NCBI RefSeq assembly: GCF_005843925.1
Contig: NZ_VCBC01000007.1
Span: 162,472 to 226,471 of the forward strand
Origin: Thalassotalea litorea
Lineage (GTDB): Bacteria; Pseudomonadota; Gammaproteobacteria; Enterobacterales; Alteromonadaceae
Reading direction: 5' to 3'
DNA length: 64,000 nucleotides
Within the stretch, counting starts at the first letter, position 1; each line of letters begins with the position of its first letter. Below the pieces are notes generated by a model. It had not been told where the DNA came from and ran no database searches. It saw only the letters and a list, made by a program, of their open reading frames with translations. Both the position numbers and the translations under genes were made by a program. This document shows, in pieces, positions 44,722-54,153 of this stretch.

Positions 44722-46059
44722 TTAAGCTTTCTTGCCTAGTTTGGCATAATAAAAGCCATCCTTCGAGTCCTGTCCGGGCAATATTTGCCAATCCAGAGAA
44801 TCAGTTACACCAAGAGGCAACCACTGGGCATCATTATTGGTTGCCACAAACCGTTCGACTTGCTGACGATTTTCCTGTGGCAGAATGGAGCAGGTCGCAT
44901 AAATCATCGTACCGCCAGGCTTTAAGGTCGACCAAACTGCCGCCAAAATACGCTGTTGTAATACCACCAATTGCTCGATGTCAGATGCACGGCGTAACCA
45001 TTTAATATCCGGGTGTTTACGAATGACTCCGGTACCTGAGCATGGCGCATCCAATAATATACGGTCAAACGGTTGGCCATCCCACCAGGCATTAGTGTCA
45101 CTCGCATCGGCACATACGATATCAGCGTCCAGTTGTAATCGGGTCAGGTTTTCTTCTACCCGTGTTAAACGATGTTGTTCCACATCCAAAGCAATAACTT
45201 TATTGGCATCCGGTGTCAGCTCGAGAATGTGGCAGGTTTTGCCGCCTGGGGCTGCACAGGCATCCAGGATGCGCATCCCGGCTTGCGCTTCAACAAACAC
45301 TGCTGCGTGCTGAGCAGCACCGTCTTGAACCGAGACCATGCCATGTTCAAACCCAGGCAGGGTCGTGACATCTCTTGGGCCCGTCAAACGAATCGCTTGT
45401 GAATGTGCATCTTGATAAGCAATTTCAATTTCTGCATCGTGCAGTAAGCCAATATATTTATCTACAGTTATCTTTTGTTGGTTAACACGCAACCACATTG
45501 GAGGGCGTTCCATATTGGCGGCGACAATTTGTTGCCAGTCTTGAGGGTAGGCATTCTGCAATTTTGTTAGTAACCAGCCAGGGTGGCTGTACTTAACTGG
45601 GTCGCTGGCATTGGCAAAAAGAGCTTCATCGCTTTCATCTTCGCTACGCTGAACATTTCTTAATACCGCATTAACCAGGCCTTTCATGTGGCGACCTTTC
45701 AAACGATCACAACCCGCAACGGTTTCGCTGATGGTGGCGTGGTCAGGAATACGAGTGTGGCGTAATTGATAAATACCGACCAGTATCAAAAAATGAAATA
45801 CTCGTTGCTTACCGGTAAGCGGTTTGGTAATAAATTGCCGTGCCTGATGCTCAAGTTGAGGTAAAAAACGCAGTACTCCGTAGCAAATTTCCTGTAATAA
45901 CCCTTTATCTTTTGGGTTTTCCAACCTGCTTTGGGCTGCCGGAAGCTCATCTGCGAGAGAGCGGCCCTTATCGACAACCTGAAACAATACTTTTGCGGAC
46001 AACGCGCGCAAATTCAAAGGCTTTTGCTGCCCAGTTTTTTTGACGGGAGAGTTGCTCAT
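44722..46059 (-). CDS. rsmB: 16S rRNA m5C967 methyltransferase RsmB
   Basis: A 445-residue enzyme, slightly longer than E. coli RsmB (429). The N-terminal NusB-like RNA-binding domain spans about 20-150. The C-terminal SAM-dependent methyltransferase has ACAAPGGKTCHILEL, DAPCSGTGV and the catalytic Cys in YATCSILPQEN. Its ATG abuts the fmt stop (TAAATG). Confidence 0.97.
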   Translation of the reverse strand: MSNSPVKKTGQQKPLNLRALSAKVLFQVVDKGRSLADELPAAQSRLENPKDKGLLQEICYGVLRFLPQLEHQARQFITKPLTGKQRVFHFLILVGIYQLRHTRIPDHATISETVAGCDRLKGRHMKGLVNAVLRNVQRSEDESDEALFANASDPVKYSHPGWLLTKLQNAYPQDWQQIVAANMERPPMWLRVNQQKITVDKYIGLLHDAEIEIAYQDAHSQAIRLTGPRDVTTLPGFEHGMVSVQDGAAQHAAVFVEAQAGMRILDACAAPGGKTCHILELTPDANKVIALDVEQHRLTRVEENLTRLQLDADIVCADASDTNAWWDGQPFDRILLDAPCSGTGVIRKHPDIKWLRRASDIEQLVVLQQRILAAVWSTLKPGGTMIYATCSILPQENRQQVERFVATNNDAQWLPLGVTDSLDWQILPGQDSKDGFYYAKLGKKA

Positions 46060-47031
46060 TTAATCGTGTCCACAAATAGGGGTGCCAGCCATAAACCATT
46101 CGCTGCGACCATTTAAAATATCGGCAACCGCCATCGGTTTTTTACCTGGTGCCTGCAATCGCGTCAAACGTAACGCGTTGTTGCCACACTGGACGATAAT
46201 GCCTGCTTTATCGGCACTTAAAATGGTACCCGGAGCCTTGCTGCTATCGCCTGTAACCACATCGGCTTGCCAGACTTTGATTCTCTGTAATTGTTGCTTT
46301 TCATCAATGAGGTGTATTTGTGCAAAAGGCCAGGGTTGATAGGCGCGTATTTTACGTTCTAGAATTTCGGCGGAAATTTGCCAGTCGAGAATCGCTTCGT
46401 CTTTGTTTAGTTTATGGGCATAATTTGCTAATTGATCGTCCTGCGGCTCGGCTTGCGCCTGACCGTCGGACATTAAATTAAGAGTCTGGACCAAAGCATC
46501 GGGACCGAGTAGGGCTAATTTTTCATATAAGCTACTGCTGGTTTCATCGACCGAAATATCGCAACAGGCCTTGGATATCATCGCTCCGGTATCTAAACCT
46601 TCATCCATTTGCATGATGGTAACACCGGTTTGCGCATCTCCGGCTTCAACGGCGCGCTGAATAGGAGCGGCACCACGCCAGCGTGGTAATAGTGAACCAT
46701 GGACATTAACACAGCCTAAGCGTGGAGTGTCGAGAATAACTTTAGGTAATAATAATCCGTAAGCCACCACCACCATAACATCCGCGTGATAACTCGCTAA
46801 TGTGTTTTGGTCGCTAGGATCTTTGAAGTTTTTCGGTTGTTCAACCGCTATGTCATGAGCTAAAGCCAATTGCTTGACCGCGCAAGGCGTTAGTTTTTTA
46901 CCGCGACCTGCGGGTTTATCCTCTGGGCAATATACAGCAACGATTTCATGTGTGGAGTCAATTAGCCCTTGCAAGTGACGGGCGGCAAAATCCGGTGTAC
47001 CGGCAAAAATAATCTTTAATGGAGAAGGCAA
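46060..47031 (-). CDS. fmt: Methionyl-tRNA formyltransferase
   Basis: A 323-residue enzyme that formylates initiator Met-tRNA. N-terminal [12 protein letters not shown] and the catalytic block [15 protein letters not shown] are present, followed by the C-terminal OB-like tRNA-binding domain. It follows def by 32 bases; Def later removes the formyl group this enzyme adds. Confidence 0.98.
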   Translation of the reverse strand: MPSPLKIIFAGTPDFAARHLQGLIDSTHEIVAVYCPEDKPAGRGKKLTPCAVKQLALAHDIAVEQPKNFKDPSDQNTLASYHADVMVVVAYGLLLPKVILDTPRLGCVNVHGSLLPRWRGAAPIQRAVEAGDAQTGVTIMQMDEGLDTGAMISKACCDISVDETSSSLYEKLALLGPDALVQTLNLMSDGQAQAEPQDDQLANYAHKLNKDEAILDWQISAEILERKIRAYQPWPFAQIHLIDEKQQLQRIKVWQADVVTGDSSKAPGTILSADKAGIIVQCGNNALRLTRLQAPGKKPMAVADILNGRSEWFMAGTPICGHD

Positions 47032-47063
47032 GGTTCTATCCAGCAGTTATATTGAGAATGAGT

Positions 47064-47579
47064 TTAGCTTGCACGCATTTGCGCGCGGGCTTCTTTTTCT
47101 AATTTAGTTTTGATGCGCTGACGTTTAAGTGGCGACAAATAATCAACAAACAGCACACCTTGTAGGTGATCCAGTTCATGCTGAATGCAAATTGCCATCA
47201 ATTCGGTTGCATCGAGAGAAAACTTTTCGCCATTTTTATCTAACGCATTGACCGTAACTTCGGTATGGCGCTCTACTTTTGCGTAGCACCCAGGTACCGA
47301 CAGACAACCTTCTTCATTAATCATGATTTCTTCATTGCGATCAACAATTTCGGGGTTAATTAAGACGATGGGGTCGGCACGATCTTCACTGACATCCATT
47401 ACCACAATACGTTGATGGATATTTACCTGGGTGGCCGCCAGACCCACACCATTCTCATCGTACATGGTTTCAAACATGTCTTCGATAATTTTACGAGTTT
47501 CATCAGTTACTTCGGCTACCGGCTCGGCAACGGTTCTTAATCGTTCGTCCGGAAATCTTAATACATTTAAAATTGTCAT
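47064..47579 (-). CDS. def: Peptide deformylase
   Basis: A 171-residue iron/zinc hydrolase that removes N-formyl from nascent proteins. All three motifs are visible: [16 protein letters not shown] (metal Cys) and the HELDH metal site (preceded by IQ). First gene of the minus-strand operon, divergent from the LysM gene. Confidence 0.98.
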   Translation of the reverse strand: MTILNVLRFPDERLRTVAEPVAEVTDETRKIIEDMFETMYDENGVGLAATQVNIHQRIVVMDVSEDRADPIVLINPEIVDRNEEIMINEEGCLSVPGCYAKVERHTEVTVNALDKNGEKFSLDATELMAICIQHELDHLQGVLFVDYLSPLKRQRIKTKLEKEARAQMRAS

Positions 47580-48158
47580 GATGCTAAATACGGATCGTTA
47601 TGTTTTCGGTTGGTTTAATTGGGCTAATTCTAGCCTTTTTCTCATTAAAAAGATATTTCTAAAGGTTTGCTGAAGATTCACCCTAACCGGTGTTTTCACG
47701 AGCTACGATAGGGTTCAATACTAAATTTCCAGACAACTGGGGGATTTGTATCGTCGCGGACTTATTGCGAGTAGTTCACGAGAGGAAATTGACAGCTTTG
47801 AAGCGCTTAACAGGCAACAGGCTCTAGTCATTTGCTTGATACAGTGATATGTTTATTAAGCCTTTATTTCCCTATGGAGATAGGCATATATACCAGTTCG
47901 CGTAAGTATGTGAGCGTTCAGTAAGAGATTAAAATGCTTCAGCTACGCTGGTTAAACCGGTTGTGGGTGATGTATTGCCTGTTTGGCGAGCCATATTGGG
48001 CGTTTTGACCGCTTGTTTGAGGGATACCTCTAATGGATTTCTCGAACCTCATATATCTAAATGAGTTGGTATTTTCTTGGCATAGTAATGTAGCCAGTAA
48101 CTTGTAGGGGAACTTTGTAAGTCTGCTTGCTGCGTTTGCTTAAAATGGAACCAACTAA
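47580..48158. other. Long divergent intergenic region def / LysM gene
   Basis: A 579-bp gap without a convincing ORF. A 24-codon frame near 47934 has no clear ribosome-binding site. There is a short GGCTA/TAGCC hairpin before TTTTT at 47622-47640. I see no tRNA, no long repeat and no promoter I would defend, so the length is unexplained. Confidence 0.5.
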
Positions 48159-49274
48159 ATGCTAAAAAAAATACTAATAACCACTTTCTGCATTCTGACC
48201 TCCGCTATGGTTTTCGCAGATCAACTCAGTATACGAGATGATGCCCCGAAAACGTATGTGGTTGTAAAAGGGGATACTCTTTGGGATATTTCAGCAATGT
48301 ATCTGGAAGAGCCTTGGTTATGGCCTAAATTATGGCGTTGGAACCCGGAAATTAATAACCCCCACTTAATTTACCCGGGCGATATCCTGCGATTGGCTTT
48401 TGATGAAGATGGACAGCCGATTCTGGTGAAAGATGATTCTGAATCCAGCGGTAAGCCTGAATACAAATGGTCGCCACAAATTCGCAAAAAAATGAAGGAT
48501 GGAAATCCTATCACTATCCTGCCTCTTGAAGAGCTTGCTCCATTGCTTAACTATTCTAATATCCTGACCAAGGATATGCTGGCGGATGCTGCGGTTGTTT
48601 TGGGCGCAGATGAGAAGTACAAATCCCATGTGGAAGGCGCTATCTTGTATGCCAAAGGCGATTTGCAAGCGGGTAAAAGCTACGCGATTTATAAGAAAGG
48701 TGAAGCGATACTGGATCCGGTGACACATGAACATTTAGGTCACTATGCGATTTTAGCCGGAACCGCAAAAGGTTTACGCGACGGGAATACAGCCAATCGA
48801 ATCCCTGCATCGTTAATGTTGGATGGATCTCGCCGTGAAATTCGTGCCGGCGATGTTATTCTTGAAGTGAATGATGAACAGTTATTGCCAGCGTTTTATC
48901 AAATGCGTTTAGCGGAAGGTAAAGATGTCCAGGCATTGTTTATCAATAATGCGAATAACGCCCGAGAATTTGGAAAGTTAGAAATTGTACTGTTAAATAA
49001 AGGCGAGAATGCCAATATTTTACCCGGCGAAATCTACGCAATTCATCGGCAGAGTCCTGCTGTGATTGATACCGAAGAAGGGCCCATTTACGCAGAAGAT
49101 GCATCTCGTTGGTATCGTCTGACGAAAGACGATGAATCAGAAGATCATTATAAGATGCCAGTAGAAAATATTGGCCAGCTGATGGTTTTCAAAGTTCAGG
49201 AAAAAACCAGCTTTGCTGTCGTATTGGCAACCACCAAACCAATACGGCTTTCCGATAAGGTGACTGCCCCTTAA
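48159..49274 (+). CDS. Exported LysM-domain protein
   Basis: A 371-residue protein with a signal peptide (1-21, VFA-D). One LysM domain at about 32-81 (YVVVKGDTLWDISAMYLEEPW ... NPHLIYPGDILRL) should bind peptidoglycan. The following 290 residues are unassigned. Genes of this type commonly lie just before dprA in gammaproteobacteria, in the same orientation. It probably acts at the cell wall; no enzyme domain is visible. Confidence 0.92.
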   Translation: MLKKILITTFCILTSAMVFADQLSIRDDAPKTYVVVKGDTLWDISAMYLEEPWLWPKLWRWNPEINNPHLIYPGDILRLAFDEDGQPILVKDDSESSGKPEYKWSPQIRKKMKDGNPITILPLEELAPLLNYSNILTKDMLADAAVVLGADEKYKSHVEGAILYAKGDLQAGKSYAIYKKGEAILDPVTHEHLGHYAILAGTAKGLRDGNTANRIPASLMLDGSRREIRAGDVILEVNDEQLLPAFYQMRLAEGKDVQALFINNANNAREFGKLEIVLLNKGENANILPGEIYAIHRQSPAVIDTEEGPIYAEDASRWYRLTKDDESEDHYKMPVENIGQLMVFKVQEKTSFAVVLATTKPIRLSDKVTAP

Positions 49275-49283
49275 GCAGTTAAT

Positions 49284-49307
49284 AAAAGGGCCTCTGGGCC
49301 CTTTTTT
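49284..49307 (+). terminator. Terminator after the LysM gene
   Basis: AAAGGGCC/GGCCCTTT stem with a TCTG loop and a T-run, 10 bases after the stop. It separates the LysM gene from dprA. Confidence 0.92.
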
Positions 49308-49352
49308 ATTTTTGGCGCTTCCCTAAACAATAAACGAAAGTTGAGAAGGGTT

Positions 49353-50447
49353 ATGGCCGAAAGCATACTGCATTGGCTAGCACTACTAAAACTTACTGGC
49401 ATTCGCCATACAAACAAACTGAAATTGCTTAATCAGTATTCGCCTTTGCAATTGTTTCAATTGCAAAAGAATGACCTCATTGCTCTGGGTCTATCTGCCC
49501 ACCAGGCTGCAGGTTTTAATCAAAAATTGATAGAAGACAGTCAGTCTTTGCTTGCGCAGTGCAGGGCATTGAACATTCATTGTATTGATTTGCACCACCC
49601 GGGCTACCCATCATTATTAAGAGAAATCAGTGACCCGCCGCTATTATTGTTTGTCAAAGGGGATCCTGCTTGCCTGCAGCAGGATCAGTTAGCCATTGTC
49701 GGCCCCAGGATGGCAACGTTCAGTGCAGTAGATATCGCCGAGGAATTCTCGTACGGATTATCGGAACGTGGACTAACCATCACTTCCGGGCTCGCGCTTG
49801 GTATTGATAGTGCCGCACATCGCGGTGCATTAAATCAATCTGGGAAAACCATTGCGGTGGTTGCCACAGGGCTGGATCAGGTTTATCCACGCCATAATCA
49901 CGACTTAGCTGAGCGGATATTGACGAGCGGCGGTGCGATTGTTTCGGAATATGTGCCGGGGACGCCACCTCGGGCAGGTCACTTTCCAAGGCGAAACCGT
50001 ATTATTACCGGAATGAGTTTAGGGACTTTAGTGGTGGAAGCCGCATTGAAAAGTGGTAGCCTGATTTCTGCCCGCCTGGCGATGGAACAAAACCGCGAAG
50101 TCTTCGCGATTCCAGGTTCAATTTACAATGCCAATGCAAAGGGGTGCCATCAACTGATTAAGCAAGGCGCACATTTGGTTGAATGTGTGCAGGATGTTAG
50201 TTCTGAATTAGTGCGGTTAACAGCAAATTTACAAGCCCCGAAAAAACCTAAAAAAATCAAAAAAATCGAATCACAAGGCTTGTTTCTGGATCCATTGTTA
50301 GCTAGTGTGGACTATGAAGCAACGCCCGCAGATGTAGTTGCTTCCCGTTGTAAACTTCCTGTAGAAGAAGTGTTAACCCGGCTTACCATTCTGGAGCTAA
50401 GAGGGCTGGTTGTTGCGGTACCAGGTGGCTTCCTAAAACAAAAATAG
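49353..50447 (+). CDS. dprA: DNA-processing protein DprA
   Basis: A 364-residue protein that loads RecA on incoming single-stranded DNA during transformation. A SAM-like N-terminal helix region precedes the Rossmann-like core (GPRMATFSAVDIAEEF, TSGLALGIDSAAHRGAL, FPRRNRIITGMS), and a winged-helix domain (about 300-364) ends the protein. The ATG at 49353 follows GAGAAGGG; an in-frame TTG four codons earlier lies inside that ribosome-binding site and is unlikely. It starts dprA-smg-yrdD. Confidence 0.96.
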   Translation: MAESILHWLALLKLTGIRHTNKLKLLNQYSPLQLFQLQKNDLIALGLSAHQAAGFNQKLIEDSQSLLAQCRALNIHCIDLHHPGYPSLLREISDPPLLLFVKGDPACLQQDQLAIVGPRMATFSAVDIAEEFSYGLSERGLTITSGLALGIDSAAHRGALNQSGKTIAVVATGLDQVYPRHNHDLAERILTSGGAIVSEYVPGTPPRAGHFPRRNRIITGMSLGTLVVEAALKSGSLISARLAMEQNREVFAIPGSIYNANAKGCHQLIKQGAHLVECVQDVSSELVRLTANLQAPKKPKKIKKIESQGLFLDPLLASVDYEATPADVVASRCKLPVEEVLTRLTILELRGLVVAVPGGFLKQK

Positions 50448-50456
50448 GGGATAGTT

Positions 50457-50930
50457 ATGTTCGATATTCTTATGTACCTTTTTGAGAACTATATTCATAG
50501 TGAAGCCGAGGTAATGGTCGATCATGATGTCCTGACCGATGAATTGACGCGTGCTGGATTCCATCAGGATGAAATCTATAAAGCGCTTTCATGGTTAGAG
50601 AAACTCGCCAATCTACAAAATACCGATGCATATAACTTTTTAACTAAACGTCCACAACAATCCGTTCGCATCTATACGCCACAGGAAACCCGTTTTCTGG
50701 ATACCGAATGTCGCGGCTTTTTGATATTCCTTGAAAATGTTAATGTCCTGGATTTTGCTACCCGGGAAATGGTGATCGACCGCGTACTTGAGCTGGATAC
50801 CAAAGATTTCAATATTGATGATTTGAAATGGGTGGTGTTGATGGTGCTGTTTAATGTGCCAGGAAAAGAGTCAGCTTATTCGCAAATGGAAGATCTCATT
50901 TTTGATGAATGCGAAGGTCCGTTGCACTAG
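50457..50930 (+). CDS. smg: Smg protein (DUF494)
   Basis: A 157-residue acidic protein of the Smg family (E. coli 157), beginning [18 protein letters not shown]. Always found next to dprA; the function is not established. It starts 10 bases after dprA with AGGGG upstream. Confidence 0.95.
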   Translation: MFDILMYLFENYIHSEAEVMVDHDVLTDELTRAGFHQDEIYKALSWLEKLANLQNTDAYNFLTKRPQQSVRIYTPQETRFLDTECRGFLIFLENVNVLDFATREMVIDRVLELDTKDFNIDDLKWVVLMVLFNVPGKESAYSQMEDLIFDECEGPLH

Positions 50931-51045
50931 CGCTATTGAATTTTTCTGGGTGCAACCAGCAATAGAAAAATTTAACCAAAAACAAGCTCATTCGAAAAAG
51001 ACCATAAAGATAAGCTGCTCATGGTATAAACGCCGGACGTAAAGT

Positions 51046-51073
51046 TTGGCGTGCAAACTTTCTGTGTCATAAT
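51046..51073 (+). promoter_or_regulatory. Possible promoter of yrdD
   Basis: TTGGCG (51046-51051) and CATAAT (51068-51073) 16 bases apart, 34 bases upstream of the yrdD ATG. Confidence 0.45.
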
Positions 51074-51106
51074 AGAGCCCTCATTTCATCTTTGGGGTGC
51101 GTTAGC

Positions 51107-51658
51107 ATGTCAAAAACCGATAAATCATTGTTCTCTTTGCATGAGCATGCGCTACAAAAGGCCAATGAAACTTGTCCGGTATGTGACGCGCCATTGCAAA
51201 TCAAGCATTCAAAAGCCGGAAGCTTTTGGGGCTGTAGCCAATATCCTCAGTGTGATTACACCCGCCCGGTAAAAGAAGCTTCGCAATTTGAAGAGCAAGT
51301 TATCGCTGGCAGTGAGTGCCCTAAATGTGGCCAAACCCTGGCGGTGAAGCAGGGGCGTTATGGCATGTTTATCGGTTGCTCAAATTTTCCCGCTTGTGAT
51401 CATATTGAACACGAACAGGAACAAATCCTCGACGTACAATGCCCGAATTGCAAAAAAGGGCATTTACAGGAAAAGAACAGTCGCTTTGGTAAAACTTTTT
51501 ATGCCTGCGATACATACCCGACATGCAAGTTTGCGGTTAACCATTCTCCGGTAGCCGGCGTCTGTTCTGCATGTGACTATCCATTACTGATTAAGCGAAA
51601 CATGGCTGCGGGCGAGAAGCTCCAGTGTGCCAATAAAAAGTGCGGAAAGTTTCAGTAA
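51107..51658 (+). CDS. yrdD: Topoisomerase I-like zinc-finger protein YrdD
   Basis: A 183-residue protein made of four Cys4 zinc-ribbon modules of the type at the C-terminus of topoisomerase I. They begin CPVCDAP, CPKCGQT, CPNCKKG and CSACDYP, each closing with a C-x-C-type or C-x4-5-C pair. No topoisomerase catalytic domain is present. The ATG at 51107 is preferred over an upstream TTG. Function beyond probable nucleic-acid binding is unknown. Confidence 0.93.
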   Translation: MSKTDKSLFSLHEHALQKANETCPVCDAPLQIKHSKAGSFWGCSQYPQCDYTRPVKEASQFEEQVIAGSECPKCGQTLAVKQGRYGMFIGCSNFPACDHIEHEQEQILDVQCPNCKKGHLQEKNSRFGKTFYACDTYPTCKFAVNHSPVAGVCSACDYPLLIKRNMAAGEKLQCANKKCGKFQ

Positions 51659-51763
51659 CCAACATTTGTTTTAAATAATCGCCAATTTTCAGCTGTTTAT
51701 CTGACGCTTAACTACACTTGAAAGAGTGTTTTTGGCGGATAATTCCATCATAAGGGTTAACAG

Positions 51764-53185
51764 ATGAAGCGATTCCTTTCATATTTGCTCACAACGGTAC
51801 TTTTTGTCCCATTTGGCTTAATGGCGTTAGCAGAAGAATTTTCTCTTGATAATGCCAATCTTGACCAGCGTATGACCTATCACCGCTCTGTGGACGCGGT
51901 TGTTTGGGCCATGCCTTTAATGAATTTTAAGTTCTATCGGGATGCGCTTGCTGACGCCGGGGTATCTGCCAACGATGTCGGCTATTTCTCTAAGCTTCAG
52001 GACTGGCGCTTTCAGACCGCGACCCCTAATAACACGACGCCATACATCATGACCTATTGGAATCTCGAAGATGGTCCCATTGTTATTGAAATGCCTCCGG
52101 CAACTGAAGGTATCGGTATTTTCGGTACCATTATGGACGCCTGGCAGCGCCCCTTGGATGATGTGGGTGCTAAGGGCCGAGACGCTGGGCGAGGCGCTAA
52201 ATATCTGATGGTTCCTCCCGGTTACGATGGCCCCTTACTGACGAATGCTTTGGTTTATACCCAGGAAACCAATTTTGGCTTTGCGGTTTTACGACCAATC
52301 ATGGCTGGTGGTGCAACCGATGAGAACCTGAAAAAGGCAGTTGATTTAACTCAAGACATAAATATCTATCCGTTAAAAGATATCGATAATCCACCTAAAT
52401 CCAAATATGTCGATCTTTATGGTAAGTCATTAGAAATGACACCGAAACTGGATCAGGACATTTATCGCCATATCCATGAAATGATCAATCAGGAAGTGGT
52501 CTTAGAGCGAGACAAAGCTATGATGGGCTTGTTAGCGCGAATCGGAATACGTCGTGATAGCAACTTTTCTCCCGATGAAGAACTGCAAAGCATTCAGGCA
52601 AAAGCAGCGCCTGAAGCTCTAGAATATATGATTGAGCAATACCACCGCGTGCTTAATCCATTTGTCTTTGAAGGGAAAAAGTGGTCGGCATTAGTACCAA
52701 ATGGCTCAAGGGAAACTGAATGGAGTTACGAATATCCGTCATATTACGATTATCACGCCAGAGGTGCTTTGTATTACGCAATCATCACCAGTGTGAAAAA
52801 TTATGGTAGCGCCACATATTACCTGGACTTGGCAGAGACTGCTGATGGCCAGTGGCTGGATGGTGGTAAAAACTATCAATTAACCGTTCCCGCAAACGTT
52901 CCTGTTCGTGATTTTTGGGCAGTGACTACTTACGATTTGGAAACAGCCTCGTATCTTCGCGATATTGAAAAAAGCAGTATAGATTCGACCATGCAGGATG
53001 TGACAAAAAATTCAGATGGTTCAGTCACCATCTACTTCGGCCCTGAAGTAGAAAAAGATAAAGAGACTAACTGGCTGCGTACCGACCCTGACCGGCGCTT
53101 CTTTTTGCTGGGTCGATTCTATGGCCCTGAACCAGCACTGTTGGACGGTAGTTTTGAATTGAATAATATTGAGCTAAGACGTTAG
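51764..53185 (+). CDS. Exported DUF1254/DUF1214 domain protein
   Basis: A 473-residue protein with a signal peptide (1-23, ALA-E). The N-terminal half (about 45-180) matches DUF1254 (AVVWAMPLMNFKFYRDA, NNTTPYIMTYWNLEDGPIVIEMPP). The C-terminal half (about 330-460) matches DUF1214 (NYQLTVPANVPVRDFWAVTTYDLET). This pairing is common in bacteria, but no biochemical role is established. AAGGGT lies 9 bases before the ATG. It is an insertion between yrdD and tsaC relative to the conserved order. Confidence 0.9.
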   Translation: MKRFLSYLLTTVLFVPFGLMALAEEFSLDNANLDQRMTYHRSVDAVVWAMPLMNFKFYRDALADAGVSANDVGYFSKLQDWRFQTATPNNTTPYIMTYWNLEDGPIVIEMPPATEGIGIFGTIMDAWQRPLDDVGAKGRDAGRGAKYLMVPPGYDGPLLTNALVYTQETNFGFAVLRPIMAGGATDENLKKAVDLTQDINIYPLKDIDNPPKSKYVDLYGKSLEMTPKLDQDIYRHIHEMINQEVVLERDKAMMGLLARIGIRRDSNFSPDEELQSIQAKAAPEALEYMIEQYHRVLNPFVFEGKKWSALVPNGSRETEWSYEYPSYYDYHARGALYYAIITSVKNYGSATYYLDLAETADGQWLDGGKNYQLTVPANVPVRDFWAVTTYDLETASYLRDIEKSSIDSTMQDVTKNSDGSVTIYFGPEVEKDKETNWLRTDPDRRFFLLGRFYGPEPALLDGSFELNNIELRR

Positions 53186-53506
53186 TAAATAGGGCGTTTT
53201 TCAGTCCATATAACGTCATGCTCTTTGGCTCTTGATTATCACCGATTAAGTTGAGGGAGGATTATAACTTATTGAATAAATGTTGTTTTTCGATAAGATA
53301 CTTACTTGTTTTGTCTGCCTAAGTGGTCAACAGGTAAGGGGCTATGACCGAAAAATTTCATGATAAGGCCAAGGATGTATCGCATCTGTACGTTGCCGAT
53401 AAATCACTACTTATCGGCGCAATTTGTTCGCATTAACCGTCGTCCTTTGTTTGGTTGAGCTTATTCTATATGAACAATCGCATTGGATGAGGTAGGGAAA
53501 CCAAGA
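53186..53506 (+). other. Gap before the lipoprotein gene, with leader-like short frames and a hairpin
   Basis: GGGAGG at about 53258 is followed after about 11 bases by a 16-codon TTG frame (53272), which may be a leader or a truncated signal peptide. An 8-bp perfect stem GCCGATAA/TTATCGGC occurs at 53395-53418. Confidence 0.35.
53344..53436 (+). CDS. Possible 30-residue small protein
   Basis: An ATG frame of 30 codons starting MTEKFHDKAKDV, with a good ribosome-binding site (TAAGGGG two to eight bases upstream). It contains the GCCGATAA/TTATCGGC hairpin in its second half. Acidic-basic alternation at the start and a hydrophobic end are visible. It could be a small protein, a leader peptide or chance. 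Confidence 0.3.
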   Translation: MTEKFHDKAKDVSHLYVADKSLLIGAICSH

Positions 53507-54100
53507 TTGAACATTACTAAGTTACAAAGCGCAGTGTGCGCTCTCCTGCTTCCATTGTTGATCTCGGGCTGCGTCAGTAATGATGAGCCCCAAGACAGCC
53601 CATTGGCTATAACAGCACCACCGGTGAAGGTTGAAACCTCGGAACTTGCTGAAACCGCCAAAACCCTCGAGGTTTATGTCAATAATCCCAATGATATGGT
53701 CAATAATGAGAGTGAGGAAACTCAATACCGTCTACCACCAGGGCAAAATGGTGGGGCGGCCATGTTTATTACTGGTACCGATCCATTAATTGGTAAGCAG
53801 GTCTGTAAAAATAATGTCGTGGTCAAATATCGGGTACCGGATAATAGTGGTTATAAAGCGTTTCATTCCTCGATTGTACAGGTACAGGGTGTGGTACGGG
53901 GAGTAACGACCTCAGGCGAGGACCTACGTATTTCGATAACCGGGTGGTATACCCTGGATTCAACATTGAGAGGTTGGCGTCCCTATTTGGAAGCACCGCC
54001 TTTAACTGAAAAATACACCTTGCGTCAGGGAAATGACATTGTCGATGAGCGCGCGGGTTGGAATCCTTGCGTTATTGAACAGCCCAACTTGCAGTCGTAG
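53507..54100 (+). CDS. Putative lipoprotein, unknown function
   Basis: A 197-residue protein starting at TTG (53507), with TAGGGAA about ten bases upstream. A lipoprotein signal peptide ends in the lipobox LISGC, so Cys about 21 should be lipidated. The frame continues eight codons upstream to another TTG, but that would spoil the signal peptide. The mature part has Thr/Glu-rich linker sequence and a beta-rich domain. I do not recognise the family. Confidence 0.78.
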   Translation: MNITKLQSAVCALLLPLLISGCVSNDEPQDSPLAITAPPVKVETSELAETAKTLEVYVNNPNDMVNNESEETQYRLPPGQNGGAAMFITGTDPLIGKQVCKNNVVVKYRVPDNSGYKAFHSSIVQVQGVVRGVTTSGEDLRISITGWYTLDSTLRGWRPYLEAPPLTEKYTLRQGNDIVDERAGWNPCVIEQPNLQS

Positions 54101-54123
54101 ATATGGGTAAATGAATAGACAAT

Positions 54124-54149
54124 AAAAAAGCGCAGGAAGGCGCTTTTTC
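54124..54149. terminator. Bidirectional terminator between the lipoprotein gene and purK
   Basis: AAAAAGCGC pairs with GCGCTTTTT (54125-54133, 54140-54148). It serves the plus-strand lipoprotein gene and the minus-strand purEK operon. Confidence 0.9.
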
Positions 54150-54153
54150 TGTT

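Noticed and set aside
47934..48008. A 24-codon frame in the def-LysM gap
   Set aside because: No convincing ribosome-binding site; too short to support from one sequence.
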